In this document: positions 53,527-62,130 of the stretch, piece by piece
Layout of the letters: each line of letters begins with the position of its first letter
Numbering within the stretch: the first letter of the stretch is position 1
Assembly: GCA_964500225.1 (NCBI GenBank)
Contig: CAZCOA010000010.1
Coordinates: 9,242 to 73,241 of the forward strand
Length of the DNA: 64,000 nucleotides
Reading direction: 5' to 3'
Source: JAAYDY01 sp964500225
GTDB lineage: Bacteria > Planctomycetota > Phycisphaerae > FEN-1346 > JAACEH01
Notes under the pieces: model-generated
Databases searched by the model: none
What the model was told of the DNA's origin: nothing
What the model saw: the letters and a program-made list of their open reading frames with translations, nothing else
Program-made: the position numbers and the translations under genes

Positions 53527-55575
53527 ATGGCTAGTCTGAAGACGCAGGACATCCGCAACATCGCCCTCATTGGGCACGGCCATAGCGGCAAGACGCTTCT
53601 GGCCGAATCGCTGCTGCACAAGGCCGGCATGGTGACGCGGCTCGGGACACCCGACGACGGCACCAGCACGAGCGACTTCGACGAGGAGGAAAAGCAGCGT
53701 AAGACGTCCATCGACGCCAGCGTCCTGCACGTGTCGTGGAAGGGGCGCCACATCAACGTTATCGACACGCCCGGTTACGCCGATTTCATCGGCCAGGTGG
53801 CCATAGCCCTGTCGGCCGTCGAGACGGCTGTCCTGGTCATCAACGCCTCGTCGGGCATCGAAATCGGCGCCCGACGCGTCTTTGAAATGGCCAAGAACCG
53901 CGGCCTCGCCTTGGCCATTGTTGTCAACAAATGCGACGCCGAGAACATCGACCTGCTTGCGCTCGTCGAACAGTTGCGGGAGTCGTTCGGCAACCATTGC
54001 CGCATCGTGACGGCTCCGGTCGGCCAGAGCCAGGGCTTTAAGGGCGTCGTCAACGTCTTGGTGAAACAGGAAGGCGAAGCGCTGGTGGACCTGGCCGCCG
54101 CGCACCAGGAACTGGTCGAGAGCATCGTCGAGGCCGACGAGTCGCTGATGGAGCGGTTCTTCGCCGACGAGGCGATTTCGCCCGAAGAGATTCAAACCAC
54201 GTTCGCCAAGGCCATGGCCGGCGGGTCGCTGATTCCGGTGTTCTTCACCTGTGCCCGCAGCGAGATCGGCTCGGAGGAGTTCCTCAACGCCGTGGCGGCG
54301 TATTTCCCGAACCCGACGCTCGGTGTCAAGGCCAAGGCCGTCAAGGGCGAAGGCGAGGCCGCCCAGCAGGTCGAGATCGAAGCCGATCCGGCCGGCAAGC
54401 TGGTGGCCAAGATCTTCAAGCTGACCAGCGACCCGTTCGTCGGCAAACTCGGGTTCCTGAGAATCTATCGCGGCACGCTGCCGGTGGACGGCATGGCCCG
54501 CATCGGCGACGAGCGCAAGGACACCCGGTTCGCCCAATTGCTGCGCGTCCAGGGCAAGGATCACAAGCCGATCAGCGAGGCCGTGGCCGGTGACATCGTG
54601 GCCACGACCAAGATCGACGAACTGGCGATCGGTCGCACCGTCTGGCAGGGCGAACAGGTGACCCTCCTCAAGGACGAATTCCCGGTGCCGATGTACAGCC
54701 TGGCGGTGGAGCCCAAAAGCCGTGGCGACGAGCAGAAGATATCGGCGGCTCTGGGCCGCTTCATTGAACAGGACCCCACGTTGAAGGCTGTGCGCGACCG
54801 GCAGACCAACGAACTGGTGGTCAGCGGCTTGGGCGACATGCACCTGAACACAGTGCTGAGCCGGATGAAACGAATGTTCCAGGTGGAAGTGACCACGAAG
54901 CCGCCGAAGATTCCCTATCGCGAGACCATCAGTGCCAAGGCCGAAGGGCATTACCGGCACAAGAAACAGACGGGCGGCGCCGGCCAGTTCGGCGAGGTGT
55001 ATCTGCGCATCGAACCGAAGGAACGCGACAGCGGATTCGAGTTTGTCAACGACATCTTCGGCGGTGCGATTCCCGGGCAATTCCTTCCGGCCATCGAGAA
55101 GGGCATTCGCGAATGCATGGAGGAAGGCGTGATCGCCGGATACCCGTTCCAGGATGTTCGGGTGTCGGTGTACGACGGCAAGTACCACCCGGTGGACTCG
55201 AAGGAAATCGCGTTCAAAATCGCGGGACGCAACGCCTTCAAGGATGCCGTGGCGAAGGCTAAGCCGGTGCTTCTGGAGCCGATCGTGAACCTCGAAATCG
55301 TCATCCCCGCGTCGTTCATGGGGGATATCACCGGCGACCTCAACAGCCGGCGCGGACGCATCGTCGGTATGGACGCCGCTCCCGGCAACATGCAGGTGAT
55401 CAAGGCCTCGGCGCCGCTGGCCGAAGTGGCCACGTACAACACGCAGCTTCGCAGCATCACCGGCGGCCAGGGCTCGTACAGCATGGAGTTCAGCCACTAC
55501 GAACAGGTGCCGGGCAACATCCAGAAGCAGATTGTGGACGCCTACGCGGCCCAGAAGAAGGACAGCGAGAACTGA
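53527..55575 (+). CDS. Elongation factor G-like GTPase (EF-G2 type)
   Basis: 682 aa. Full EF-G layout: P-loop GHGHSGKT (residues about 13-20), switch II DTPGYADF, NKCD (G4), domain II, then domains III-V with GLGDMHLNT and the RGRIVGMDA segment. The P-loop wording GHGxSGKT, rather than the canonical GHIDAGKT or AHVDHGKT, is typical of EF-G paralogues whose role differs from or only partly overlaps translocation. The main fusA should lie elsewhere with the ribosomal protein genes. The start ATG has GGAGG five bases upstream; a TTG at 53500 is rejected. Confidence 0.9.
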   Translation: MASLKTQDIRNIALIGHGHSGKTLLAESLLHKAGMVTRLGTPDDGTSTSDFDEEEKQRKTSIDASVLHVSWKGRHINVIDTPGYADFIGQVAIALSAVETAVLVINASSGIEIGARRVFEMAKNRGLALAIVVNKCDAENIDLLALVEQLRESFGNHCRIVTAPVGQSQGFKGVVNVLVKQEGEALVDLAAAHQELVESIVEADESLMERFFADEAISPEEIQTTFAKAMAGGSLIPVFFTCARSEIGSEEFLNAVAAYFPNPTLGVKAKAVKGEGEAAQQVEIEADPAGKLVAKIFKLTSDPFVGKLGFLRIYRGTLPVDGMARIGDERKDTRFAQLLRVQGKDHKPISEAVAGDIVATTKIDELAIGRTVWQGEQVTLLKDEFPVPMYSLAVEPKSRGDEQKISAALGRFIEQDPTLKAVRDRQTNELVVSGLGDMHLNTVLSRMKRMFQVEVTTKPPKIPYRETISAKAEGHYRHKKQTGGAGQFGEVYLRIEPKERDSGFEFVNDIFGGAIPGQFLPAIEKGIRECMEEGVIAGYPFQDVRVSVYDGKYHPVDSKEIAFKIAGRNAFKDAVAKAKPVLLEPIVNLEIVIPASFMGDITGDLNSRRGRIVGMDAAPGNMQVIKASAPLAEVATYNTQLRSITGGQGSYSMEFSHYEQVPGNIQKQIVDAYAAQKKDSEN

Positions 55576-55705
55576 GCATCGCCCGGCGGCGACTCGCGGC
55601 CGGCTTGGCGACGATGTCCCGGCGCGGCTCTCGGCGAGCGGGGGCCGCGCTGGATTGCTTCGAGGCGACGGCGCGGCCGCCGCCCTCTCTCGGGAGGGAA
55701 GCTCC

Positions 55706-56767
55706 ATGGCACGCAAAAAATCCACGGACGCCCCGACCGGCGCACAGCCGCCGGCCGCGGCCCAGTGCGGCGAGGTGATCTGCCGCGTTCGAGGCAAGCG
55801 CATCAGCGCCGACCAACTCGCCGCAGCCGGCGACCACGAAGGCCGGTACCAGTCCTTGCCGCGCATCGTCAAAAGCGTCGTGGCGTCGTGCCGCCAGTGG
55901 CCTGAGATCAACCACTTCGACAGCACTCTGCTGCCTGAAAGCGACGTGATCGTTCGCATCATCGAGGTGGCCCGCGAGGTGTTCTTCCCGGGCTACTTCG
56001 GCGAGAAATCCTTCGGCTCCAACAACGTCGCCTACCACATCGGCGACCGATTGCACGACCTGTACCTGATGCTGTCGGAACAGATCTACCGGAGCGTGCG
56101 TCACCAGTGCCGCCGCGAAGGCGACCAGTGCCCGCACTGCCGCAGCCTGGCGGAGGCGAACGCCCAGGAAGTTCTGCGGCGGATTCCCGCAATACGGAAG
56201 CTCCTGGCGTTGGACGTCAAAGCGGCCTTTGCCGGCGATCCGGCCGCTAGAGGATTGGGCGAGATCATCCTCAGTTACCCTGGATTGCTGGCCATCTCGG
56301 TGTACCGGTTGGCCCATGAGTTGTGGCAGCTCGGCGTGCCCCTGTTGCCGCGCATGATGACCGAGTACGCCCATGCCCTCTCGGGCATCGATATTCATCC
56401 CGGGGCCGCCATCGGCCGCTCGTTTTTTATCGACCACGGCACCGGTGTCGTCATCGGCGAGACCACGATCATCGGCGACCGTGTGAAACTCTACCAGGGT
56501 GTCACACTCGGAGCCCTGAGCTTCCCGAAGGACAGTTGCGGCCAGTTGATCCGAGGCCAGAAGCGTCATCCGACGATTGAGGACGACGTTACGATTTATG
56601 CTCAGGCGACCATTCTCGGCGGCAACACCGTCGTCGGACGCGGCAGCACCATTGGCGGCAACGTCTGGCTGACCGAGAGCGTGCCGCCGCACTCGTATGT
56701 GACCGTCGAACAGCCGCGCCTTGTCGTGCGGCCGAAGCGACGGGGCAAACAACAAGCCAAGAACTGA
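55706..56767 (+). CDS. cysE: Serine O-acetyltransferase (EpsC/CysE type)
   Basis: 353 aa. The N-terminal ~190 residues are helical with CPHCRS (a C-x2-C pair). The C-terminal half is a left-handed beta helix of hexapeptide repeats, with the catalytic motif DIHPGAAIGRSFFIDHGTG-like region and GVTLGALSFPKDS. It makes O-acetylserine for cysteine synthesis. It is longer than the ~270 aa E. coli CysE and fits the larger EpsC-like forms. GGAGG is eight bases before the ATG at 55706. Confidence 0.92.
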   Translation: MARKKSTDAPTGAQPPAAAQCGEVICRVRGKRISADQLAAAGDHEGRYQSLPRIVKSVVASCRQWPEINHFDSTLLPESDVIVRIIEVAREVFFPGYFGEKSFGSNNVAYHIGDRLHDLYLMLSEQIYRSVRHQCRREGDQCPHCRSLAEANAQEVLRRIPAIRKLLALDVKAAFAGDPAARGLGEIILSYPGLLAISVYRLAHELWQLGVPLLPRMMTEYAHALSGIDIHPGAAIGRSFFIDHGTGVVIGETTIIGDRVKLYQGVTLGALSFPKDSCGQLIRGQKRHPTIEDDVTIYAQATILGGNTVVGRGSTIGGNVWLTESVPPHSYVTVEQPRLVVRPKRRGKQQAKN

Positions 56768-56918
56768 GCGGTTTCTCTCGTGCCATTCTTGTTGCAGACG
56801 AGGATCGCCGTGTCAGAGGGCGCAGGCTGAGTGTCCCGTCACAGGCCGCACAAGTTGCCTCTCTTCACATCTGCATCTGTTTTTTGCCACGGCTTTTTTC
56901 GCCAAAATCCCCGTCAGT

Positions 56919-56947
56919 TTGCCTCAGGTCCCATTGCGGGTTATACT
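56919..56947 (+). promoter_or_regulatory. Predicted sigma70-type promoter of the small lipoprotein gene
   Basis: TTGCCT (56919-56924), 17 bp spacer, TATACT (56942-56947). It lies in the 322-base gap 56768-57089 after cysE. Besides two T-rich runs near 56880-56900, nothing else is evident there. Confidence 0.65.
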
Positions 56948-57089
56948 TCAGCGAGAGGTGGTCCGAGGTGCGCTGCGTCGCCCTGACGCCGTGGCCTGCG
57001 ACCTTCGCTCAAGAGCGGTGAGGATGAAGTTCCGCGAGGCAGTGGAGGCTGTCCGCGGCTGGTGTGTCGCCGAAGGAAGGATCCGAGCG

Positions 57090-57422
57090 ATGTTGTCCAG
57101 AGGGGTGGTTGGGGCGGCGCTGTTGCTGGCGGTGGCCATGCTGGCAGGTTGTGGGGAGCGGCTGTCTGCGGATCAGGAGCAACGGCTTGCCAGGCAGGGA
57201 CACGCGGTCCACCTGTTCGGGCCGACGCCGTTGGCGCTGGGCGAGGAGGACATGGGCTTCTTCGCTCGTAGCGCGGCCCAGGAACCGGTGCAGAGCCAGT
57301 TCGATTATTACGCGACGTTTGTGCGCGAGCGGACCTGGGAAGTCGAGGACAACCGCAGCCCCTACCACAGCTACCACCGCCGCATAACCTGGGCCGAGGA
57401 TGTGCGGGCGTCTCGCCGTTAG
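57090..57422 (+). CDS. Small lipoprotein of unknown function
   Basis: 110 aa. A lipoprotein signal ends in AMLAGC (Cys about residue 21). The mature part is short, charged and rich in aromatic residues (QFDYYATFVRERTWEVEDN, then PYHSYHRRITWAED). I do not recognise the family. GAAGGAAGG about ten bases upstream supports the ATG at 57090; an ATG at 57024 would give a long, less typical N-region. It is transcribed from its own promoter and converges on the ABC transporter operon. Confidence 0.7.
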   Translation: MLSRGVVGAALLLAVAMLAGCGERLSADQEQRLARQGHAVHLFGPTPLALGEEDMGFFARSAAQEPVQSQFDYYATFVRERTWEVEDNRSPYHSYHRRITWAEDVRASRR

Positions 57423-57547
57423 TGTCCGAGTCGCGTGGAACCCATGGGAAGGGACTTGCGCCTCGCGAGCGCATATCCATTTCATCTTTTTAGCGGGCGG
57501 AATGACCATTGAAAAACCGATGCCGAGATGGAAATCTCGTCAAGCGT

Positions 57548-58327
57548 TTACCGTCGGACCGTAGGAAATTCGGCCCGAACGGCGCCTTCCGAGGTCCAGG
57601 CCATACGGGCATCGATGGAGAATGTGGATAGGAGGTTTTGGTGTGTGAAAACCTGGGCCGGTATTCCCATTGCCTCAATACGTCCTGCCGCCATCAGTAC
57701 GGCGACATCGACGTACATGGGAGCCAGCAGCAGGTCGTGGCACACCATGACGACGGCCTGGCCCTCCGCGGCGAGGCGGCGGACCAGTTGGTACAGTTCG
57801 ACTTGGTGAGCGATGTCCAGGTGCGACGCCGGTTCGTCCAGCAGAAGCACACGACCCTGCTGGGCCAGGGCGCGAGCGATGATCACCCGTTGGCGTTCGC
57901 CACCGCTGAGTTCGGCAAACCGGCGGTCCGCCATGTCCAATACGCCGAGCCGCGCTAGGCAATCACGGACGATGGCGCGGTCCTCGTTGGTCTGCTCGCC
58001 CCATGGGCCGCCGCGAGCATAGCGGCCCAGAAGAACCATCTCGGAGACGGTCAAGGGCACGTCCGCCGGGGTGTCCTGCGGCACGACGGCCACGTGGCAG
58101 GCAATCTGCCGCGGCGTCATGCGATCCAGGGAACGGCCGTCCAGCAAGACACGCCCGCCTTGTGGCCGCAGGGCGCCGTTCAGACATCGGAGCAGGGTGC
58201 TCTTGCCCGAGCCGTTAGGGCCCCAGAGTGCCGTCAGGCGACCCGGTGCCGCTTCGATGGTCACGTCGCGCAACACGGGGCGATTCGCACGGTAGCCGAA
58301 AGTGAGTCCTTCCGCTCGGAGGTTCAT
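57548..58327 (-). CDS. FeCT-family ABC transporter ATP-binding protein
   Basis: 259 aa. Walker A GPNGSGKST (about residue 38), Q-loop VVPQDT, signature LSGGERQR, Walker B VLLLDEPASHLD and the switch His in VCHD. Closest in wording to FecE/FhuC/BtuD ATPases for iron-siderophore, haem or cobalamin uptake. The ATG at 58327 overlaps the permease stop (ATGA). It is the last gene of the seven-gene unit. Confidence 0.94.
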   Translation of the reverse strand: MNLRAEGLTFGYRANRPVLRDVTIEAAPGRLTALWGPNGSGKSTLLRCLNGALRPQGGRVLLDGRSLDRMTPRQIACHVAVVPQDTPADVPLTVSEMVLLGRYARGGPWGEQTNEDRAIVRDCLARLGVLDMADRRFAELSGGERQRVIIARALAQQGRVLLLDEPASHLDIAHQVELYQLVRRLAAEGQAVVMVCHDLLLAPMYVDVAVLMAAGRIEAMGIPAQVFTHQNLLSTFSIDARMAWTSEGAVRAEFPTVRR

Positions 58328-59346
58328 GGCGTCGGCCCCTGACGGCTGCGTTTCAGGAGAAGCCAGAGAAACACCGGAGCGCCGACCAACGCGGTGAGAA
58401 TGCCCACGGGAATCTCCGCCGGGGCCGCAACGGTCCGGGCCAGAGTGTCGGCGACCAGTAGCAGCAGCGCACCGCCGAGAGCCGAGGCCGGCGCCAATTC
58501 GCGATGCCCGGCTCCGCACATCAGTCGCAACAAGTGCGGCACGATGAGCCCGACGAAGCCGATGACGCCCGTGAGGCTGACGGCCACGGATGTGGTGACC
58601 GCGACAATTCCGAGGAGCCAGAGCTGAAGCCGGCGCACGGCGACGCCGAGATCGCGGGCCGACCGCTCGCCCACCAAGGCCACGTCCATCGCGGGAGCGA
58701 GGCCGAGAAGGGCTACGCCGGCCGCACACGTTACGGGGGCCATCACCAGGGCGTCGCGCCAACTCGATTGCCACAGGCCGCCCATGAGCCAGAACACGAG
58801 TGTCTGGAGCCGTTCCCCGGCTAAATACAGTGCCGCCGATGTCAGGGCGGAGCAGAAGGCGCTGATGGCAATGCCGGCCAGGAGCAACGAATGGCCAAAA
58901 TGGCCGCCGCGACGAGCGAATCCATAGACGGCGATCATGGCTGTCAGGCCGCCGGCGATGCTCATGGCGGGCATGGCCGCGAAGCCGACAGTCGGGGCGG
59001 CCAGCAGCAGCCCCAGCACTGCGCCGCACGCGGCGCCGCTGGAGACACCGACCACGTAGGGGCTTGCCAATGGATTGCGGAAAAGGGTCTGAGAGGCTAG
59101 CCCGGCCAGTCCCATAGCCGCGCCTGCGGCTATGGCCATGATAATCCGTGGCAGGCGGATCAACAGGAGAATTCGCAACGATGCGTCGTTGATGGAATCG
59201 GTTGAAACCGCTTGCCGCATCGCACGCCAGACCTCTCCCGGCGACACGGCTGCGTCGCCGACACAGAGCGCAACCATCGCCGTCGCGGCCACGAGGATCA
59301 CCAGGGCGGCAATAAGCAGCGACGGTTGAATGGGGTGTGGACTCAT
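58324..59346 (-). CDS. FecCD-family ABC transporter permease
   Basis: 340 aa with about ten hydrophobic segments. RLPRIIMAIAAGAAMGLAG and GVIGFVGLIVPHLLRLMCG-type sequence (the family signature near residue 255) identify the BtuC/FecCD permease class. It dimerises and couples to the ATPase encoded next. The substrate (ferric siderophore, haem, corrinoid or other metal chelate) is not deducible from the permease alone. It starts 9 bp after the radical SAM gene. Confidence 0.93.
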   Translation of the reverse strand: MSPHPIQPSLLIAALVILVAATAMVALCVGDAAVSPGEVWRAMRQAVSTDSINDASLRILLLIRLPRIIMAIAAGAAMGLAGLASQTLFRNPLASPYVVGVSSGAACGAVLGLLLAAPTVGFAAMPAMSIAGGLTAMIAVYGFARRGGHFGHSLLLAGIAISAFCSALTSAALYLAGERLQTLVFWLMGGLWQSSWRDALVMAPVTCAAGVALLGLAPAMDVALVGERSARDLGVAVRRLQLWLLGIVAVTTSVAVSLTGVIGFVGLIVPHLLRLMCGAGHRELAPASALGGALLLLVADTLARTVAAPAEIPVGILTALVGAPVFLWLLLKRSRQGPTP

Positions 59347-59355
59347 GGGCGCGGC

Positions 59356-60093
59356 CTATGCGATACGCCGAACCTGGAACCGGTCGTCGCGGGCCGATAG
59401 GTTCAGGGCTTCCTCGCTTGTCAGGTGCGATGCAGCAACATGGGTCAGGTGCTTGCGGCAGAGCCGCACGGCCTCGTCCATCTGCTCAGCGGTCGGTCGG
59501 GCGTAGGGTTGTCCGGGGACGGGAATGTAGCCCATCACGTGGAACGGGATGTCGCGGCTGAGGCCGGCGAGCCAGGCCGCCACGGCCTCAACCTGGTCGA
59601 GGTCCACCAGGCCCGGCACATAGACGACATTGGCCTTCATCTCCAGGCCGGCGCGGAAAGCCGCAGCGAAGTTGTCGAAAATCGGCTGTCGCGGGCGGCC
59701 CGTGTAGGCCAGGTGCAGCGCCTCGTCCCATGCCTTCAGGCCCACGTTCGCGCCATTCAGGTTTGCCAGAGGGAGCTTACTGCCGTTGGTGTGGCCCAGG
59801 TACGTTCGAGCCTTCAGTTCGTCCTGGGCGAAGGCCAGAAGCTCGGGCAGCTCCGCGGCCACGGTCGGTTCGCCACCCATGAAGAACACTTTCTCAGGCG
59901 CCACGCTGCGCAGGGCCGAGCGAATCTCCTCGACGCTCAGGAATCGCTCGGGCCGCGGATAAGCATGCCCCGGTTTGCCGTCGGGGCCGCTTCGCAGTTT
60001 GTAGCTGCATATTGCGCAGCGAAACGTGCAGCCGTAGTTGTGGACGGTTGCGAAACGGTAGGTCGGATGGTACGTAATCTTATGGAAGGCCAT
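59356..60093 (-). CDS. Radical SAM protein within the ABC importer operon
   Basis: 245 aa. NYGCTFRCAIC gives the C-x3-C-x2-C cluster at residues 22, 26 and 29, and FFMGGEPTV is the GGE motif that holds the SAM amino group. The remainder is a single partial TIM barrel with no auxiliary cluster Cys motif (isolated Cys near residue 213 only) and no B12-binding domain. Wording is closest to PFL-activating-enzyme/MoaA-like small radical SAM proteins. AGAGGAG five bases before the ATG gives a strong start. It overlaps the substrate-binding protein gene by 14 bases and is followed 9 bp later by the permease gene. Its substrate is unknown. Confidence 0.88.
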   Translation of the reverse strand: MAFHKITYHPTYRFATVHNYGCTFRCAICSYKLRSGPDGKPGHAYPRPERFLSVEEIRSALRSVAPEKVFFMGGEPTVAAELPELLAFAQDELKARTYLGHTNGSKLPLANLNGANVGLKAWDEALHLAYTGRPRQPIFDNFAAAFRAGLEMKANVVYVPGLVDLDQVEAVAAWLAGLSRDIPFHVMGYIPVPGQPYARPTAEQMDEAVRLCRKHLTHVAASHLTSEEALNLSARDDRFQVRRIA

Positions 60094-61021
60094 GACAACT
60101 CCTCTCGTCCGAGGCCGATCCGTTCAGCAGGGCACGAAGGTGCGCCGCGGCTTCAGGCAGGGCGGGACCGGCCACCAACCAGCGCCGCTCCAGGGACACC
60201 ACACGGCCCTGGCGGATCGCCCTGAGCCCCGCAAGGCCCGGCCTGGCCGCCAACGTTGCCGCATCGCCGTACCCCTCGATCAGCAGCACCACGTCCGGGT
60301 CGCACTCCACCAGCCGCTCGGCCGATAGAAGAACGCTGCCCCTTGTTTCGGCGGCCACATTGTCGCCTCCGGCCAGACGGATCAAATCGTCCGAGTACGT
60401 CTCGCGGCCCACCGTCTTGTAGGGCCCGTACATCTCGAAATACACACGTGGTCGCTTGAGGCCGTTCTCAGTCGTTCCGGACGCTGCCTTTTGAAGAAAC
60501 TGTTCTATACGCGACGCTTCCCGTTCTGCGCACTCGACGCAACCGATACACTCGCCCACCAGGCGGATCATGGCCGGCGTCTCTGCCGCACGGACCGACC
60601 GTATCCGCACCACCGGCACCGACAGCCGCTCGAGCACGGCCGCCGCATCGTCCTGATACCACCAGAGGAAGGCCAAGTCGATGCCCCGCGACAGGACGGC
60701 TTCCTGTGAAACAGCGCTGCCTTTGCCGATGACCTCGATCTGCTCGGTCCCCGGCACGGCGCGGCCATACTCGTCGATCGCAGCGAGCCGATCCGCAGCA
60801 CCCATTCGGACAAGGCTGTCCGTCGCGGAGGTGCAGAGACTCAGAATACGTCGCGGATCGCCAGGAACGGCGACCGGCCTGCCCGTCATGTCCACAACAT
60901 GGCGTGCCGCCGGTCTGCGCCGTTGGATTGCTTCAGCGCTGCGGTCTGCAAACCAGACCAGGCCGGCCACACACAGCGTGCCCGCCAATGCCGCCAGAAC
61001 GATGCGCCCTCTGCGACTCAC
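60080..61021 (-). CDS. FeCT-family substrate-binding protein with a cysteine cluster
   Basis: 313 aa. An N-terminal hydrophobic segment (about 7-25) without a lipobox probably anchors it in the membrane. VVDMTGRPVAVPGDPRRILSL-type opening, SDDLIRLAGGDNVA and LIEGYGDAATLAARPGL match TroA/BtuF/FecB-like clamshell proteins. Residues 158-164 read CIGCVEC (C-x2-C-x2-C), unusual for this family and possibly metal-binding. The start is GTG at 61021, overlapping the stop of the upstream PEP-CTERM gene (GTGA), which argues for co-translation. Confidence 0.85.
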   Translation of the reverse strand: MSRRGRIVLAALAGTLCVAGLVWFADRSAEAIQRRRPAARHVVDMTGRPVAVPGDPRRILSLCTSATDSLVRMGAADRLAAIDEYGRAVPGTEQIEVIGKGSAVSQEAVLSRGIDLAFLWWYQDDAAAVLERLSVPVVRIRSVRAAETPAMIRLVGECIGCVECAEREASRIEQFLQKAASGTTENGLKRPRVYFEMYGPYKTVGRETYSDDLIRLAGGDNVAAETRGSVLLSAERLVECDPDVVLLIEGYGDAATLAARPGLAGLRAIRQGRVVSLERRWLVAGPALPEAAAHLRALLNGSASDERSCHGLP

Positions 61022-62067
61022 TTTCCGGCTTTCTTCCTGAGCAGAAGCCCCGTCAGCCCAGTGCCGATCAGGACCACAGTCGTTGGTTCCGGCACAACAA
61101 GTTCGGCCACACGGAATCCGATAAAGTTGTATTCTCGGATCGGGCTGAACCCATAGCGGGCATCAGCGGCCATCAGGTTTCCGTTGTTGCTCAGAAACGA
61201 GCCGCCGCGCGTGCCGCGATACGTGGTTCCGGCGATCGTGGCCTCATTCCATTCCCAGACGTTGCCGCCCTGATCGTATGTGCCATAGGCGCTCGGGGAA
61301 TCAACATAAGCGCCGGCCTCGGTCAGGTAGTAGGGCGCACCGATCACTTCCTTGTAATTGGCCGAGCCCGGCGGCTCGGTGCTTCCGGGAGGCGCCTCGC
61401 GCAGCGGCACGTCGTTGCTCTGAGTGGGATAGAGCCAGTAGTTGCCGGTCGCGCCGTCGTTCTTGTGATATGCCGCCTTGTACCACTCGTCTTCCGTCGG
61501 AACTACATAATGGGCGTTTGCGCTGCGCGTTACCGCCAACAGACTGTCGTTGTCCGTCACGCCGTTGAGATAGTAGGACCCCGATTCGGTTGTGTCCAGA
61601 CCCTGGAGTCCTGTGGGTTGGCCGTTGGTCAACCAGTTGGCGAAACGCAGGGCGTTGCCGTACGAGACGTAGTTGACGGGCCGATTGGCTCGGTCCGGAG
61701 CCACGCTGTAGCTGTAACTGCCGGCCTCTCCATGGCGTTCGATGCCGCAGCCGATAGAGCCCGACAACCCCATGCTCGGGCAGTAGAGACCGTAGGTGTC
61801 GGTCTGTGCCACCGCATTGAGGAATGCCACATACTGTGCGGCCGTCACTTCGTATTTGCCCATGCGATATGAGTAGGCGACCGCTCCGTAACCGGTCGTT
61901 CCATCTCGCATGACCAGCGTATCACTTTCGTTGCCCGGATTTTCCACATCCACAAAATCCAGACTGACCTGTCCGGACGGCATATTGAACACGTCGGCAG
62001 CCAAAGCCGGCATGACGGCCGGCCACAGGGCGATGATTCCGATGAAAACCTGTATTCGCTTATTCAT
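61018..62067 (-). CDS. PEP-CTERM protein with SUMF1/FGE-sulfatase-type domain
   Basis: 349 aa. Signal peptide (about 1-23), then a formylglycine-generating-enzyme-like domain: YSYRMGKYEVTAAQYVAFLN, PVNYVSYGNALRFANWL, VPTEDEWYKAAYH, GNVWEWNEA, RGGSFLSN and IGFRVAE. The catalytic Cys pair of true FGE is absent near the C-terminus, so it is unlikely to make formylglycine. It ends with VPEPTTVVLIGTGLTG and a basic RKKAGK tail, the PEP-CTERM signal for exosortase sorting to the surface. AGG five to six bases before the ATG. Coupled by a four-base overlap to the substrate-binding protein gene. Confidence 0.9.
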   Translation of the reverse strand: MNKRIQVFIGIIALWPAVMPALAADVFNMPSGQVSLDFVDVENPGNESDTLVMRDGTTGYGAVAYSYRMGKYEVTAAQYVAFLNAVAQTDTYGLYCPSMGLSGSIGCGIERHGEAGSYSYSVAPDRANRPVNYVSYGNALRFANWLTNGQPTGLQGLDTTESGSYYLNGVTDNDSLLAVTRSANAHYVVPTEDEWYKAAYHKNDGATGNYWLYPTQSNDVPLREAPPGSTEPPGSANYKEVIGAPYYLTEAGAYVDSPSAYGTYDQGGNVWEWNEATIAGTTYRGTRGGSFLSNNGNLMAADARYGFSPIREYNFIGFRVAELVVPEPTTVVLIGTGLTGLLLRKKAGK

Positions 62068-62068
62068 T

Positions 62069-62116
62069 ATGGCCTCTCCCTTCCATTGGGGGCAGGATGT
62101 TTTCCCTCCAGGCCAT
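62069..62116 (-). repeat. 7 bp inverted repeat spanning the ribosome binding site of the SUMF1-type gene
   Basis: Arms at 62069-62075 and 62110-62116 are complementary (34-nt loop). The arm nearer the gene overlaps the AGAGGCC ribosome binding site, so folding could limit translation initiation of the SUMF1-type PEP-CTERM gene. Confidence 0.3.
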
Positions 62117-62130
62117 GTGACTGTAGTGCC

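Noticed and set aside
51910..55962. A 1350-codon open frame on the minus strand
   Set aside because: It lies antisense to ompA-type, hisH, hisA, EF-G and cysE genes, all of which have clear motifs and ribosome binding sites. It reflects the high-GC codon bias; its translation has no recognisable motifs.
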